From Candidatus Avimonas caecicola (GTDB lineage: Bacteria; Bacillota; Clostridia; Oscillospirales; Acutalibacteraceae), in contig CAJFTG010000003.1 of assembly GCA_904419875.1 (NCBI GenBank), positions 1 through 64,000 on the forward strand: a stretch of 64,000 nucleotides of DNA, in the 5' to 3' direction. Position 1 is the stretch's first letter. Every line of letters begins with the position of its first letter. Shown piece after piece: positions 1 to 8,378 of the stretch. A program made the translations under genes and the position numbers. The notes below the pieces were generated by a model. The model was not told the DNA's origin, made no database searches, and was given only the letters and a program-made list of their open reading frames with translations.

Positions 1-146
1 GTGTCTGCGGCGGGAGCCTCCGGCACAGCCTTCGGAGGCCATCCGCACGCTTATTTCTGCTGCGAGGCAGGAAAAGAAGAGAAGGGGAGAGGAAGGGGAC
101 GGGGTCGGAGAGGGGCGGCCAGCGCCGCCGCGCCGGGGCAAACAAA
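1..146. other. non-coding left edge
   Basis: No supportable gene. There is a small inverted repeat (GCCTCCG at 17-23 with CGGAGGC further on) and a purine-rich tract at about 65-110. It lies downstream of the minus-strand ABC operon and is cut by the window edge. Confidence 0.5.
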
Positions 147-176
147 ACGGGGGCTGCCGCGCGCGGCAGCCCCCGT
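147..176 (-). terminator. Rho-independent terminator of the ABC exporter operon
   Basis: A 14-bp perfect stem (147-160 with 163-176) with a 2-nt centre. Read on the minus strand it is followed by TTTTGTTTG, the expected U-tract. It sits about 40 bases past the stop of the permease gene and closes that two-gene operon. Confidence 0.85.
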
Positions 177-218
177 CCCAACGGCCGGGGAGGCTCCTGT
201 TCCCGGATTATTGCAGGG

Positions 219-1466
219 TCACGCCTTCAGCCCGAACAGGTCCCGCAGCTTCAGCCGGGAGCCGTAGTGCAGGACCGAGGCGGAATACAGCCGGACCGAG
301 AGAAGGGAAACCAGCACAATGGCCGCCAACAGCAGGAGAAGGGAGATCAGGATGTCGCCTGCGGGCACCGTTTCGTTAAGCAGGCGGAAGGGCATGACAA
401 AGGGGGAGGTGAAGGGGATATAGGTGACAATCCGCTTCATGCCGCTGTCGGGCATCAGGATCACCATGTAGGCCGCGTAGAAGCAGACCAGGCTGAGCAG
501 CACCGAAGGCATCATCGCGGAGTTAAGGTCCTCCGCCCGGCTGACCGTTGCGCCGCAGACCGAGTTGACCATGGCGAACAGGGCATAGCCGAGCAGGAAG
601 TAGAGCAGCACCAGAAGCCCGGCGGACAGCGGGAAGGAGGAGATTGCCAGCGGCATGCCGCCGATGGTGAAATCGGCCGGGACCAGCAGCCGGAAGCACA
701 CGGCGCCCACCAGGCCGAACAGGCCGAGCTGGCAGAGGCCGAGCGCCCCCATCCCCAGGCATTTGCCCAGGAGGATGCGGGAGGGCTTGGTCGAGACCAC
801 CAGCGTTTCCATCACGCGGGAGGTCTTCTCCGCCGCCACCGACATCGCGACGCCGTACCCGTAATAGTACACGGCGAAGAACATCACCACCACCAGGACG
901 ATGCCCAGCACATAGCCGGAGAAGTCCATTTTGCCTACCGACACCTGCTCGACCGGCAGGTCGGACAGGGCGGTCTGGGTCACGTCGGCCGACACGCCGG
1001 CCTCGGACAGGGCGTTTGAAATATAGAGCGCCCTCAGCGTCTCGGAAACCGCGGAGGCGGACAGGCCGCTCATGAAATCGGCGGAATACAGGCGGACCAG
1101 CGGAAGGCCGTCCGCCCCCTCCGCAATTTCCACCACGCTTGTGTCCTTGTCGTCCAGCATGGTCTGCTTATAGCCCTCCAGCCCGGCCTCCTCGCCTTCC
1201 CGGAATTCCACGGAGGGGAGGGCGGCGGCCAGCGCTTCCCGGGCGCCGGGGATCCGGCCGTCCGGGTCAAGCAGGTAGCAGACGGCGGTCTTTTCCACCG
1301 GAGCGGGTTCGGCCGGCGCCTCTTCCCCGCTTCCGCCGGCGGTGAGGGCGGGCAGGGCGCAGACCACGACAATCAGCGCCACCACCAGCAGGGTGGTGAG
1401 GATAAAGGCTTTTTTGCGGATGTTGTCCTTGAAGGTAAAACGAAAAACAGAGAATACCTCTTTCAT
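219..1466 (-). CDS. ABC-2 type transporter permease (NatB-like)
   Basis: A 415-residue membrane subunit of an ABC exporter. An N-terminal membrane helix (about residues 20-42) is followed by a soluble extracytoplasmic domain (about 45-180) and then about five hydrophobic helices from residue 185 to 400. This is the topology of ABC-2/NatB permeases, which work with a NatA-type ATPase in Na+ or drug extrusion. Its start overlaps the stop of the upstream ATPase gene by 4 bases, so the two are translationally coupled. The substrate cannot be read from sequence. NatAB-like Na+ export and export of a toxic compound are both possible. Confidence 0.85.
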   Translation of the reverse strand: MKEVFSVFRFTFKDNIRKKAFILTTLLVVALIVVVCALPALTAGGSGEEAPAEPAPVEKTAVCYLLDPDGRIPGAREALAAALPSVEFREGEEAGLEGYKQTMLDDKDTSVVEIAEGADGLPLVRLYSADFMSGLSASAVSETLRALYISNALSEAGVSADVTQTALSDLPVEQVSVGKMDFSGYVLGIVLVVVMFFAVYYYGYGVAMSVAAEKTSRVMETLVVSTKPSRILLGKCLGMGALGLCQLGLFGLVGAVCFRLLVPADFTIGGMPLAISSFPLSAGLLVLLYFLLGYALFAMVNSVCGATVSRAEDLNSAMMPSVLLSLVCFYAAYMVILMPDSGMKRIVTYIPFTSPFVMPFRLLNETVPAGDILISLLLLLAAIVLVSLLSVRLYSASVLHYGSRLKLRDLFGLKA

Positions 1467-2359
1467 TGCACCGCCTCCACTTTTTCCACAAAGATTTCAT
1501 GCAGCGAGGGTTCCCGGATTTCGTAGCGGTCGGGATAGATGCCGCTCCCGACCAGCTCCGCCAGAAAAGCGTGGGCTTCCTCGTCCCCGCTGATCTTGAA
1601 CTCATACCCCTCCGCCGTCTTTTCCAGCAGCCGCAGGCCGTGCTTTTCCGCCAGCGGGAGGATGTCCTGCCCGCAGAACAGGGAGAGGTTGGTGTGGCCG
1701 TATCCGGCCTTGATCTGCCGCAGGTTCCCCTCAAGCACTGTTTTGCCCCGGCTGAGGATGACCAGGTCGCGGCAGTATTCTTCCACGGTGGCCATCTGAT
1801 GGCTGGACATCACGATATACCGCCGGTCGGCGATCAGCTCGGCCAGCACGCTTTTGAAAATGTCGGCGTTGATCGGGTCCAGCCCGCTGAATGGCTCGTC
1901 AAGGAAGATGAGCTCCGGGTCGTGGAGGATGGTGGCGATCAGTTGGATTTTCTGCTGGTTGCCCTTGGACAGCTTCTCCGCCATCGTCCCGCGGTATTCC
2001 GCCATTTCCAGCCGCTTGAGCCAGCGGTCGGCGGCGTCGGCGGCCGCCCGGCGGGACATCCCCCGCAGCTCGCCGAAGTACACCAGCTGGTCGATGACGC
2101 GGACCTTGGGGTAGATGCCCCGCTCCTCCGGCATATAGCCGAAGCGGACGGTCCGGCGGTTCAGCGGCCCGCCGTTCCAGGCGATCTCCCCTTCGTCCTT
2201 GTCCGTGACGCCCAGGATCATGCGGATGGTGGTGGTTTTCCCGGCTCCGTTGGTGCCGATCAGGCCGAAGACGCCCGGCTCCGCAATCTCAAAGCTGAGG
2301 TCGTCCACCGCCTTTTTCGCCCCGAAAGACTTGCTGACATGGCGCACCGAAAGTCCCAT
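1463..2359 (-). CDS. ABC transporter ATP-binding protein (NatA-like)
   Basis: A 298-residue ATPase that powers the adjacent permease. Walker A is GTNGAGKTT (35-43), the signature is LSKGN (130-134), Walker B is LIFLDEP (150-156), and the H-loop lies in SSHQ. The C-terminal ~80 residues are the extension seen in DUF4162-bearing NatA-type exporter ATPases. It is first in a two-gene minus-strand operon, starts after an AGGAAAGGGG-type ribosome site, and is preceded by a good promoter at 2422-2451. Confidence 0.9.
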   Translation of the reverse strand: MGLSVRHVSKSFGAKKAVDDLSFEIAEPGVFGLIGTNGAGKTTTIRMILGVTDKDEGEIAWNGGPLNRRTVRFGYMPEERGIYPKVRVIDQLVYFGELRGMSRRAAADAADRWLKRLEMAEYRGTMAEKLSKGNQQKIQLIATILHDPELIFLDEPFSGLDPINADIFKSVLAELIADRRYIVMSSHQMATVEEYCRDLVILSRGKTVLEGNLRQIKAGYGHTNLSLFCGQDILPLAEKHGLRLLEKTAEGYEFKISGDEEAHAFLAELVGSGIYPDRYEIREPSLHEIFVEKVEAVQ

Positions 2360-2421
2360 TTGCTCTCAAAACCCCTTTCCTGCGCCGCCCGTCCGGACCG
2401 GCCTGGCGGCGCTCCGGCGTT

Positions 2422-2451
2422 AGTATAACACGCCGCTTCCCTCTTTGGCAA
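2422..2451 (-). promoter_or_regulatory. sigma-A-type promoter of the ABC exporter operon
   Basis: On the minus strand: TTGCCA (2451-2446), 18-base spacer, TATACT (2427-2422), with an extended -10 TG (TGTTATACT). It lies 63 bases upstream of the ATPase start. Confidence 0.6.
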
Positions 2452-2863
2452 TCAAGATTTCCTTAAGATCCGAACGGCCGCCCGTTTTCCCGCTTTCCGC
2501 CGCGGATTCGTTTTTTCGCGTTCCCCGCGCCCGGGTATTACTGCCGGAGCCGTCTGGACGCGCGCAGTTTCCGCGTTTCCTTGCGGACCGCGGCCCCTTC
2601 GTGCACGGGCAATTTGCGGGCGGGGTCCGGCGGCCCGCCGGTCCCTTTCGCCTTCCCACAGGCAGCGATTGGAGGGGTGCCGTTGTCCGTTCCGCACTGC
2701 AGGGCGGCCGGCCCGCGCCGGCCTCAGCTCATTCGCTTGCGCGCGGGCAGGGCGGGGGGCGGTGCGGGGACAGGAGAAGGGGCGGAGGAAAGACGCCGAA
2801 GGAGGCTTCCCCAAAAGGGCGGACGGAGAGGCGGGGGATTCGCCGGGATTCGGGGCGTTCCGC
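2452..2863. other. gene-free GC-rich stretch
   Basis: No gene is supported between the divergent ABC operon and the beta-helix gene. Open frames here have no ribosome site and are Arg/Gly/Pro-rich, the usual product of high-GC non-coding DNA. A purine-rich run lies at about 2765-2880. Confidence 0.5.
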
Positions 2864-2892
2864 TTGCGCGCGGCGGGGGAAGATGATAAAAT
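2864..2892 (+). promoter_or_regulatory. promoter of the beta-helix gene
   Basis: TTGCGC (2864-2869), 17-base spacer, TAAAAT (2887-2892). It lies 60 bases upstream of the ATG at 2952. Confidence 0.5.
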
Positions 2893-2951
2893 AGCGGCGT
2901 GGGATGCCGGTTTGTGGGAACCGGCGTAAAACAGGAAAGGGGTTTATACCG

Positions 2952-3626
2952 ATGGAACTGATCGAAGCATTGACGCCGGCCGCTTTGTTCGAGCCGGGGC
3001 ATACCCTGGCCGCGCCGCTTCTGGCGGCGGTGGAATATCCGTGGGAGGCGCTGGCCGGTATCCGGGGATTCCTTCAGGCGCTGGGGCCGACGCTGCCGGC
3101 GGAGGAATACGATTCCCCGCGGCCGGGGGTGTGGGTTCACAAAACCGCAAAGGTCGCCCCCTCCGCCTTTCTGGGGGAGGATGTCCTCATCGGCCCGGAA
3201 GCGGAAATCCGGCACTGCGCCTTTATCCGGGGAAGCGCCCTCGTTGGGGCCGGCGCGGTGGTGGGCAATTCCACCGAGCTGAAAAACGTCATCCTCTTTG
3301 ACAAGGTGCAGGTTCCCCACTACAATTACGTGGGGGATTCCATCCTCGGCTACAAGGCGCATATGGGCGCGGGGTCGATCACCTCCAACGTGAAAAGCGA
3401 CAAGACCCTGGTCACCGTGGCCTGCAGCGGCGAGCGGGTGGGGACCGGCCTGAAGAAATTCGGCGCCATTCTGGGCGACCATGTGGAGGTCGGGTGCGGC
3501 TCGGTGCTCAACCCCGGCTCGGTGGTCGGGCCGAACAGCCAGATTTACCCGCTTTCCATGGTGCGGGGCTATATCCCGGCGGGGAGCATCTATAAAAAGC
3601 AGGGCGAGGTTGTCTCCAAGCGCTGA
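2952..3626 (+). CDS. left-handed beta-helix acyltransferase-like protein (GlmU C-terminal type)
   Basis: A 224-residue protein made mostly of hexapeptide repeats from about residue 70 on, with alternating V/I/L-G/A-x-x-A/S turns, the left-handed beta-helix of the GlmU acetyltransferase domain. The segment with NYVGDSILGYKAHMGAG resembles the GlmU active-site region, where H/N/K residues contact UDP-sugar and acetyl-CoA. It lacks the N-terminal pyrophosphorylase domain. In Firmicutes such stand-alone proteins are often annotated as UDP-GlcNAc pyrophosphorylase-related; the actual substrate is unproven. The start at 2952 is chosen because AGGAAAGGGG lies 10 bases upstream. The gene stands alone. 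Confidence 0.75.
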   Translation: MELIEALTPAALFEPGHTLAAPLLAAVEYPWEALAGIRGFLQALGPTLPAEEYDSPRPGVWVHKTAKVAPSAFLGEDVLIGPEAEIRHCAFIRGSALVGAGAVVGNSTELKNVILFDKVQVPHYNYVGDSILGYKAHMGAGSITSNVKSDKTLVTVACSGERVGTGLKKFGAILGDHVEVGCGSVLNPGSVVGPNSQIYPLSMVRGYIPAGSIYKKQGEVVSKR

Positions 3627-4083
3627 CAAGCGTTAAGAGGAGCGGAGTATAAACGCGCTGTATAATTACGAAAAATTATCCGGAAAGCAATTGCATCCGG
3701 CTGCTGCCGGCGGCCCGGACGGCATACAAAAAGGCCGCGTCCCGCGGCCTTTTGCTGTGCGGCGGAAGTGCGGCGCTCAATAACGCCGCACTTCCCATAG
3801 CCGGCCGCATTCGGCGCTTTTTGGGCGCAAGTCCCCGCTTTTTTCCGACCAGAGGAGGAGGCCGGTCCGGCGCGGGCCGCTCTTCCTCCGGCATGGGCGT
3901 GCGGCCCGGTCGCCGATGGGAAGGGCCTCCGGCCGGGGCCCGCGGGCGCCGTCTGCCTGCCCGCAGGCGGCGGAAGGTTCCTTTGTGCGCCGGCTGCGCG
4001 CCGCCTGCACGCCGGCCGGAGCGTCTTCCGCGGCGCCTCCTCATTTGGGCCGCGAAAAGGAGGCGGGCTGCCGGCAGGCATTC
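3627..4083. other. convergent intergenic region with two hairpins
   Basis: It lies between converging genes. Besides the terminator at 3728-3754 it holds a second inverted repeat: 11-bp arms at 3765-3775 and 3784-3794 around an 8-base loop. The rest (3800-4083) is GC-rich with no gene that can be supported. Confidence 0.6.
3728..3754. terminator. bidirectional Rho-independent terminator
   Basis: AAAAAGGCCGCG, a short loop, then CGCGGCCTTTT. A-tract and T-tract on either side make it work in both directions, between the convergent beta-helix and M23 peptidase genes. Confidence 0.85.
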
Positions 4084-5214
4084 CTAGCCGCCGGAGGCCG
4101 CCGCGGAAGCGGCCGTGCTTCGGGCGGGGGAGGTTGCCGTCGCCGGAGGGGATTCCGGGACGGCGGGGTCGCGGATTTGGTAGACCCGGTGGTATTCCTT
4201 GGTTTCCTCGTTCTTGACAACGGTGGAGCGGTTGCGGTACAGCAGCCGCACCAGAGGGTAAACATCCACCCAGATTTCGTTGTTCCCTTCCTTTTGGGAT
4301 TCGTCGAAAATCAGCTGAAGCCCGAAATGCAGATGGGGCTGCTCGATGTTGTTGACGTTTTCGGCCACGCTGTAGCCGGTTCGCCCCAGATAGCCGATGA
4401 CATCTCCCGGCTGTACGACCGAACCGATTTCCAGCTCTTTGTTGTAAGGGAAGTTCTTGCGCAGGTGGGCATAATAGTAATAGCGCTTTTGGTCGAAGCT
4501 GCGGATGCCGATCCGCCAGCCGCCGTACTGATTCCAGCCGAGCGCCTCCACCGTTCCGCCTTCCACGGCGATAATGGGGGTGCCGACCGCGCCCATCAGG
4601 TCGTGGCCGAGGTGCTTGCGCTTGAAGCCGTAATCCCGGCTGCTGCCGAAATCGTCGAAATCGCTGTAGGGATAATTCCGGGCGATCGGGGAAAAGCCTT
4701 TGAGCCCGTAACGGGCTTCCCACCGCTTGCCGCTCTCGGCGGTTTCATCGGGCACCTCGATTTCGTAATAGCCGACCAGGCCGCCGAGAACGGCGGAATA
4801 CGCTTCATGATAATAGTCGTAGTATGTCAGATCGCGGGTCAGATCTTCCATGGCAGCGCCTTCCTGCAGCGCTTTGACCGTCTCGTCCAGCTTGACGGCC
4901 GTATAGCTTTTCCAGTTGTTCCCGTTTTTGGAGGCCGCGTATGCCAGAAGCTCAATCCAGCTCACGGGGGTGTCGGTGTCATGCGAGGCAATGTCCAGGT
5001 CGAGCGCGTGGCTGAGCAGTTCATAGGGGACGTCGAAGTCGACCCATTTGATATAATCCGTATCCTGGGAAGACGCCGCGCCGCCCCCGGTATCGGCGGC
5101 GCCGGCCCGGGCATACGCCAGGCAGCCTCCCACCAGCAGCGCCAGCGCCGCCGCCAGGGCGATCACGGCCCGCAACACGGTTTTCCGGCTTAAAACGATA
5201 AACATGGTAGACAT
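4084..5214 (-). CDS. M23 family metallopeptidase (LytM-type), membrane-anchored
   Basis: A zinc endopeptidase that cuts peptidoglycan cross-bridges, outside the membrane. An N-terminal hydrophobic segment (about residues 10-32) acts as signal/anchor. A helical region of about 130 residues follows, then the M23 domain with its full zinc set: HLGHD (HxGxD, about residue 200), YAHL (about 248) and HLH (about 295). The C-terminus is an Ala/Ser/Thr-rich low-complexity tail. The start at 5214 is preferred over an in-frame ATG at 5241 because a GGCGGGAG ribosome site lies just upstream. About 376 residues, monocistronic, ending toward the terminator at 3728. Confidence 0.88.
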   Translation of the reverse strand: MSTMFIVLSRKTVLRAVIALAAALALLVGGCLAYARAGAADTGGGAASSQDTDYIKWVDFDVPYELLSHALDLDIASHDTDTPVSWIELLAYAASKNGNNWKSYTAVKLDETVKALQEGAAMEDLTRDLTYYDYYHEAYSAVLGGLVGYYEIEVPDETAESGKRWEARYGLKGFSPIARNYPYSDFDDFGSSRDYGFKRKHLGHDLMGAVGTPIIAVEGGTVEALGWNQYGGWRIGIRSFDQKRYYYYAHLRKNFPYNKELEIGSVVQPGDVIGYLGRTGYSVAENVNNIEQPHLHFGLQLIFDESQKEGNNEIWVDVYPLVRLLYRNRSTVVKNEETKEYHRVYQIRDPAVPESPPATATSPARSTAASAAASGG

Positions 5215-5447
5215 AGCTTCTCCCGCCTTTCCGCCTGCCATAAATATATGACCGGCGGCCGGGCGGCATTCCGGCGGAAGGCGGCGATTTTCCTGCCAAA
5301 TCCCGCCGTGAGAAATTCCCGCTGCATTTCCCGGGCGGGATGCATATGCTATAGCGGGACGGACGCGCCGAATTCCGCGGACGGAGCGGTTTCGCCTGCG
5401 GCGGGCGCCCGTCCCGCCTTTGAGCGCGCAAGGGAGAGGGGATTTTC

Positions 5448-6152
5448 ATGGGATGCTGGTCAACCATGCTGGCCTCTCTGGCGGTGAGCGCGGCGCTGCT
5501 CGGCGCGGCGCCGCTGACCAACGTGGGGGAGATCACCGTCGGTCCGGTGGTGCAGCAGGTGGAAACCGAAACCATGACGTTCAGCGGTACGCATCCGCGG
5601 TTTACCGGCGTCGGTGACGCGGCCGCCCAAAAGCGGCTGAATGCACGGATGGCGGAATGGGAGAAAGAAGCGCTTGCACGGACGAAAGCCGCCGCGGCAA
5701 CCATGCGGGCCGACGACGGGTCGGAGCAACGGAAAGCCGAGGGCGTGTTTTCCTATGAAGTGAAGCGGAACGGCGGCGGCATCGTGTCCCTGCTGTTCAG
5801 CGAGTATCAATATGCCGGCGGAGCAAACGGGCTGGATGTCAGAAGCGGCCTGACCTTTTTCACCGACAGCGGCGAGACGCTGCGTCTGTCCTCCCTGTTT
5901 TCGAACAGCGAAGAGGGGCTGCGGCAGGTCAACGCCCTGGTCGGGGAACAGCTGAGGGAGCGGGGCCTGGAGTCCCGGCTCCTTGTACGGAACCCGCAGG
6001 TGGAGAAGGGGCAGCCGTTTTATCTCACCGATACCGCGCTTGTGATTGTGGTGCAGGAGCTGACCTGGTTCCCGCACGCAATGGGCACGGTGGAACTCTC
6101 GATCCCGCTGTCGCAGTTTCAGGGCTGCCTGCGGGCCGAATTTCAGCCGTAA
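5448..6152 (+). CDS. secreted DUF4163/DUF3298 (RsiV/PdaC-like) protein
   Basis: A 234-residue exported protein with a short N-terminal hydrophobic signal (about residues 3-22). A region matching the DUF4163 pattern (about 30-115) is followed by DUF3298 (about 120-225), with the typical segments EYQYAGGANG and FYLTDTALVIV. This pair of domains forms the extracellular part of the lysozyme sensor RsiV and occurs in PdaC-like proteins. Here there is no anti-sigma helix bundle or deacetylase domain, so it is a stand-alone extracellular module, probably sensing or binding cell-wall material. A strong AGGGAGAGGGG ribosome site precedes the ATG. Confidence 0.8.
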   Translation: MGCWSTMLASLAVSAALLGAAPLTNVGEITVGPVVQQVETETMTFSGTHPRFTGVGDAAAQKRLNARMAEWEKEALARTKAAAATMRADDGSEQRKAEGVFSYEVKRNGGGIVSLLFSEYQYAGGANGLDVRSGLTFFTDSGETLRLSSLFSNSEEGLRQVNALVGEQLRERGLESRLLVRNPQVEKGQPFYLTDTALVIVVQELTWFPHAMGTVELSIPLSQFQGCLRAEFQP

Positions 6153-6161
6153 AAATTCCGA

Positions 6162-6198
6162 AGGGGCGCTGCAAAATGAAGCATTTTGCAGCGCCCCT
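6162..6198 (+). terminator. 17-bp-stem hairpin after the DUF3298 gene
   Basis: A perfect 17-bp stem (6162-6178 with 6182-6198) and a 3-base loop, ten bases past the stop codon. The U-tract is poor. The same 17+3+17 design recurs at 57622-57658 with a different stem sequence and a related 3' flank. Confidence 0.75.
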
Positions 6199-6490
6199 GT
6201 CTGGTGTTTTCACATGAATAAGCCCCCGGCAGAACCGGGGGAAGGGGACGAACAGGAGAATAAAGGCGTTGGCAGCGGCATGCCCCCATGAAAACAGAAG
6301 GGACGGCCCGGCGGCCGCGTTACAGCCAGGGCAAGGGGATGTGCCTTGGGGCCGGCTTGGCAGAAGCGCAGCGGCCCGGCGGCGGGGGGAGAGGGGAGGG
6401 ATAGCGCGATCACAAAGAGCCGGCGCCCCTTGCCCCTTTGGGGGGGGGAAGCCTGTATTCGGCCCGCCCGGGGCCTGGCAAAGCCGCCGC
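6162..6490 (+). repeat. dispersed repeat family, copy 1
   Basis: Hairpin (6162-6198), a conserved tail GTCTGGTGTTTTCACATGAA... (6199-6222), a second hairpin CCCCCGG/CCGGGGG (6223-6241), then about 225 bases that match 22197-22435 in reverse complement, including GGCAGCGGCATGCCCCCATG near 6270 and CAGAAGCGCAGCGGCCC near 6360. It fills the gap between the DUF3298 gene and rodA. No coding capacity is supported. Confidence 0.7.
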
Positions 6491-6529
6491 TTCGGGCGGT
6501 TATGACTGCCCGTCCGGCTCCCGTGCGGT

Positions 6530-7738
6530 TTACGCCCGCTTGGAAAAGATGGTTTCCCGCACCCGGGTGCGGCTGGAGTAATGGACGCTCAGCGCCACCC
6601 CGATGCCGAGGAAAAGGGTCCCCACCGAGCTGCCGCCCCGGCTGAAAAAGGGGAGGGTGATGCCGATAACCGGCAGCAGCCGCAGGTTCATCCCCAGGTT
6701 GATCAGGGACTGAAAGCCGATCATGGACATCACGCCCGCGCACAGCAGCGTCCCCTGGAAATCCCGCGCCCGGAGCGCGTCCTTCAGCAGCACAAGCACG
6801 ATGCCCAGCAGAAGCAGAAGCAGCGCCGTCGCGCCGACGAAGCCGAATTCCTCCCCTGCCACGGTGAAAATGAAGTCGTTGTTCCGGGCATACAGCGTAT
6901 AGCCGCCGATGTTGCCGCCCTGAAGAAAGCCGAGGCCCGAAAGCTGCCCCGATCCGATGGCGGTCAGCCCCAGGTACTGCTGCCAGCCCTCCTGATCCTT
7001 GTATTCGTCAATGAAGATCAGGCTGAGGAAACGGGCCTGCTTGTCCGGATCCAGATGGCTCCAGACCAGCGGCACCATCGCGGTAACCACGATCAGCGCG
7101 ATGAGAAAGTAGATCGGCCGCAGCCCGGCCACCAGCATCATCGAGGCGAAAATGAAAATGAAGACCAGCGCGGTGCCGTCGTCCCCCTGCAGGAAAACCA
7201 GCGCGATCGGGATCAGCCCGTGCACACCGAGCAGGACAACGGTCTTGAATTCGTTGATATGCTCCCGCACCTTGCTCAGATGATGGGAAAAGGAGACGAT
7301 AAAGGTAATCTTCATCAGTTCCGCCGGCTGGAAGGTGATATACCGCCCGCCGCCCATGGGGATGCCGAGCCAGGCGGTATCGTCGGTGCCGCCGACGTTC
7401 AGGCCGAGCCCCACCAGAGTGAGCAGCACCAGAAACACCGCAACGCCCGAAAGCACCGGCCAGCAGCGGCAGATCAGGTCATAGTCGATTTTGGAAATCA
7501 CGACCGCGGCGACGATGCCGGCCGCGCAGGCGGCGACCTGGATCATGTAGTCGCTCGCCCCCAGCCCGGCCGTCTTGGCGGTGGAATAGACCAGCAGACA
7601 GCCGTAGGCCGCCGCCGCCGTGCACAGCAGCAGAAGCAGCCAGTCGGTATACCGTATATAATTGGAAACGCCGGTTTTAATTTTTTTCAACAGTCCCAAA
7701 GAGAATACCGGTCCTTCCTGGTCGTATTCTGGAGGCAC
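6530..7738 (-). CDS. rodA: RodA/FtsW-family (SEDS) peptidoglycan glycosyltransferase
   Basis: A 402-residue membrane enzyme that polymerizes lipid II into glycan strands with a class B penicillin-binding protein. It has about ten membrane helices. The conserved extracellular loop NDFIFTVAGEEFG (about residues 290-302) carries the catalytic Asp of SEDS proteins, and the C-terminal PFFSRGGSS segment is also diagnostic. The short cytoplasmic N-terminus and YTDWLLLLL first helix are RodA-like rather than FtsW-like. No mreCD or PBP gene is next to it. It is transcribed alone on the minus strand. Confidence 0.88.
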   Translation of the reverse strand: MPPEYDQEGPVFSLGLLKKIKTGVSNYIRYTDWLLLLLCTAAAAYGCLLVYSTAKTAGLGASDYMIQVAACAAGIVAAVVISKIDYDLICRCWPVLSGVAVFLVLLTLVGLGLNVGGTDDTAWLGIPMGGGRYITFQPAELMKITFIVSFSHHLSKVREHINEFKTVVLLGVHGLIPIALVFLQGDDGTALVFIFIFASMMLVAGLRPIYFLIALIVVTAMVPLVWSHLDPDKQARFLSLIFIDEYKDQEGWQQYLGLTAIGSGQLSGLGFLQGGNIGGYTLYARNNDFIFTVAGEEFGFVGATALLLLLLGIVLVLLKDALRARDFQGTLLCAGVMSMIGFQSLINLGMNLRLLPVIGITLPFFSRGGSSVGTLFLGIGVALSVHYSSRTRVRETIFSKRA

Positions 7739-7823
7739 TTCCCGCCGATGGGGATGCCGGCGGCGGATAAAACGATATATGGGTTATTATACCTGTTTTT
7801 CACACCCTGCGCAAGATTGAGTC

Positions 7824-7852
7824 TTTTAAGAATCCATGAAGTATGGTAGAAT
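7824..7852 (+). promoter_or_regulatory. extended -10 promoter candidate without an adjacent gene
   Basis: TTTTAA (7824-7829), 17-base spacer, TAGAAT (7847-7852) with the extended motif TG one base before it. The nearest plus-strand gene starts over 500 bases downstream, so it would yield a long leader or a small RNA. Confidence 0.35.
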
Positions 7853-8240
7853 ACCGGTGACGGCCTTTTTCCGGTCCCGCGGGCCGGGAGAGGCTGGGAA
7901 AGGCCGGAGAAGGCCGAATCGCGGCAGACCGCGCCGGGGGCCTTCCGGCGGCGGGCAGGGCCCCTGTTATCCAGTATGGACGAAATCGCGGCGATATGCG
8001 CGCGTGGGCGGAAAATAATAAGGCGTTTCCCGGCAGCCTGGCGGGCAATAGGCGTCCGGCGTTGCGCCGCGCGGCCCGGGGCGGGCCGGCTGCGCCGTTC
8101 ATATACGGCGACGGGCCGTTTCCGGCCGCCTATCCCGCCGTGCGGCGGAGGGCGGGCCTTCCGTTTCCCTTCCTGGCCCCTCCTTGGGCCCTCCCTCGCC
8201 CATCCCTTGCTTCTCCTTCGCTTTTCCGCCTGCTTTTCAC

Positions 8241-8276
8241 CCGCTCTTCTGCCCGCTCTTCTGCCCGCTCTTCCCG
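8241..8276. repeat. 12-bp tandem repeat, 3 units
   Basis: Units CCGCTCTTCTGC (8241-8252), identical (8253-8264), CCGCTCTTCCCG (8265-8276). Confidence 0.9.
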
Positions 8277-8333
8277 ATACGGCGCCGGAAGGAAGGCGCT
8301 TCGTGCGGACAGGGGCTTTTCCGAAGATCTGCT

Positions 8334-8363
8334 GGGATATACAGGGATATGCAGGGATAAACA
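8334..8363. repeat. 10-bp tandem repeat, 3 units
   Basis: Units GGGATATACA, GGGATATGCA, GGGATAAACA, followed by a decayed unit GGGGGTGGACA that supplies the probable Shine-Dalgarno of the gene at 8379. Confidence 0.9.
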
Positions 8364-8378
8364 GGGGGTGGACAGGGG

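Larger units (their letters stand above)
7739..8378. other. 640-base gene-free region with tandem repeats
   Basis: No gene is supported. Contents: a promoter-like site at 7824-7852, a pyrimidine-rich tract at about 8155-8275, a 12-bp tandem repeat (8241-8276) and a 10-bp tandem repeat (8334-8363) that runs into the translation start of the next gene. Confidence 0.6.
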
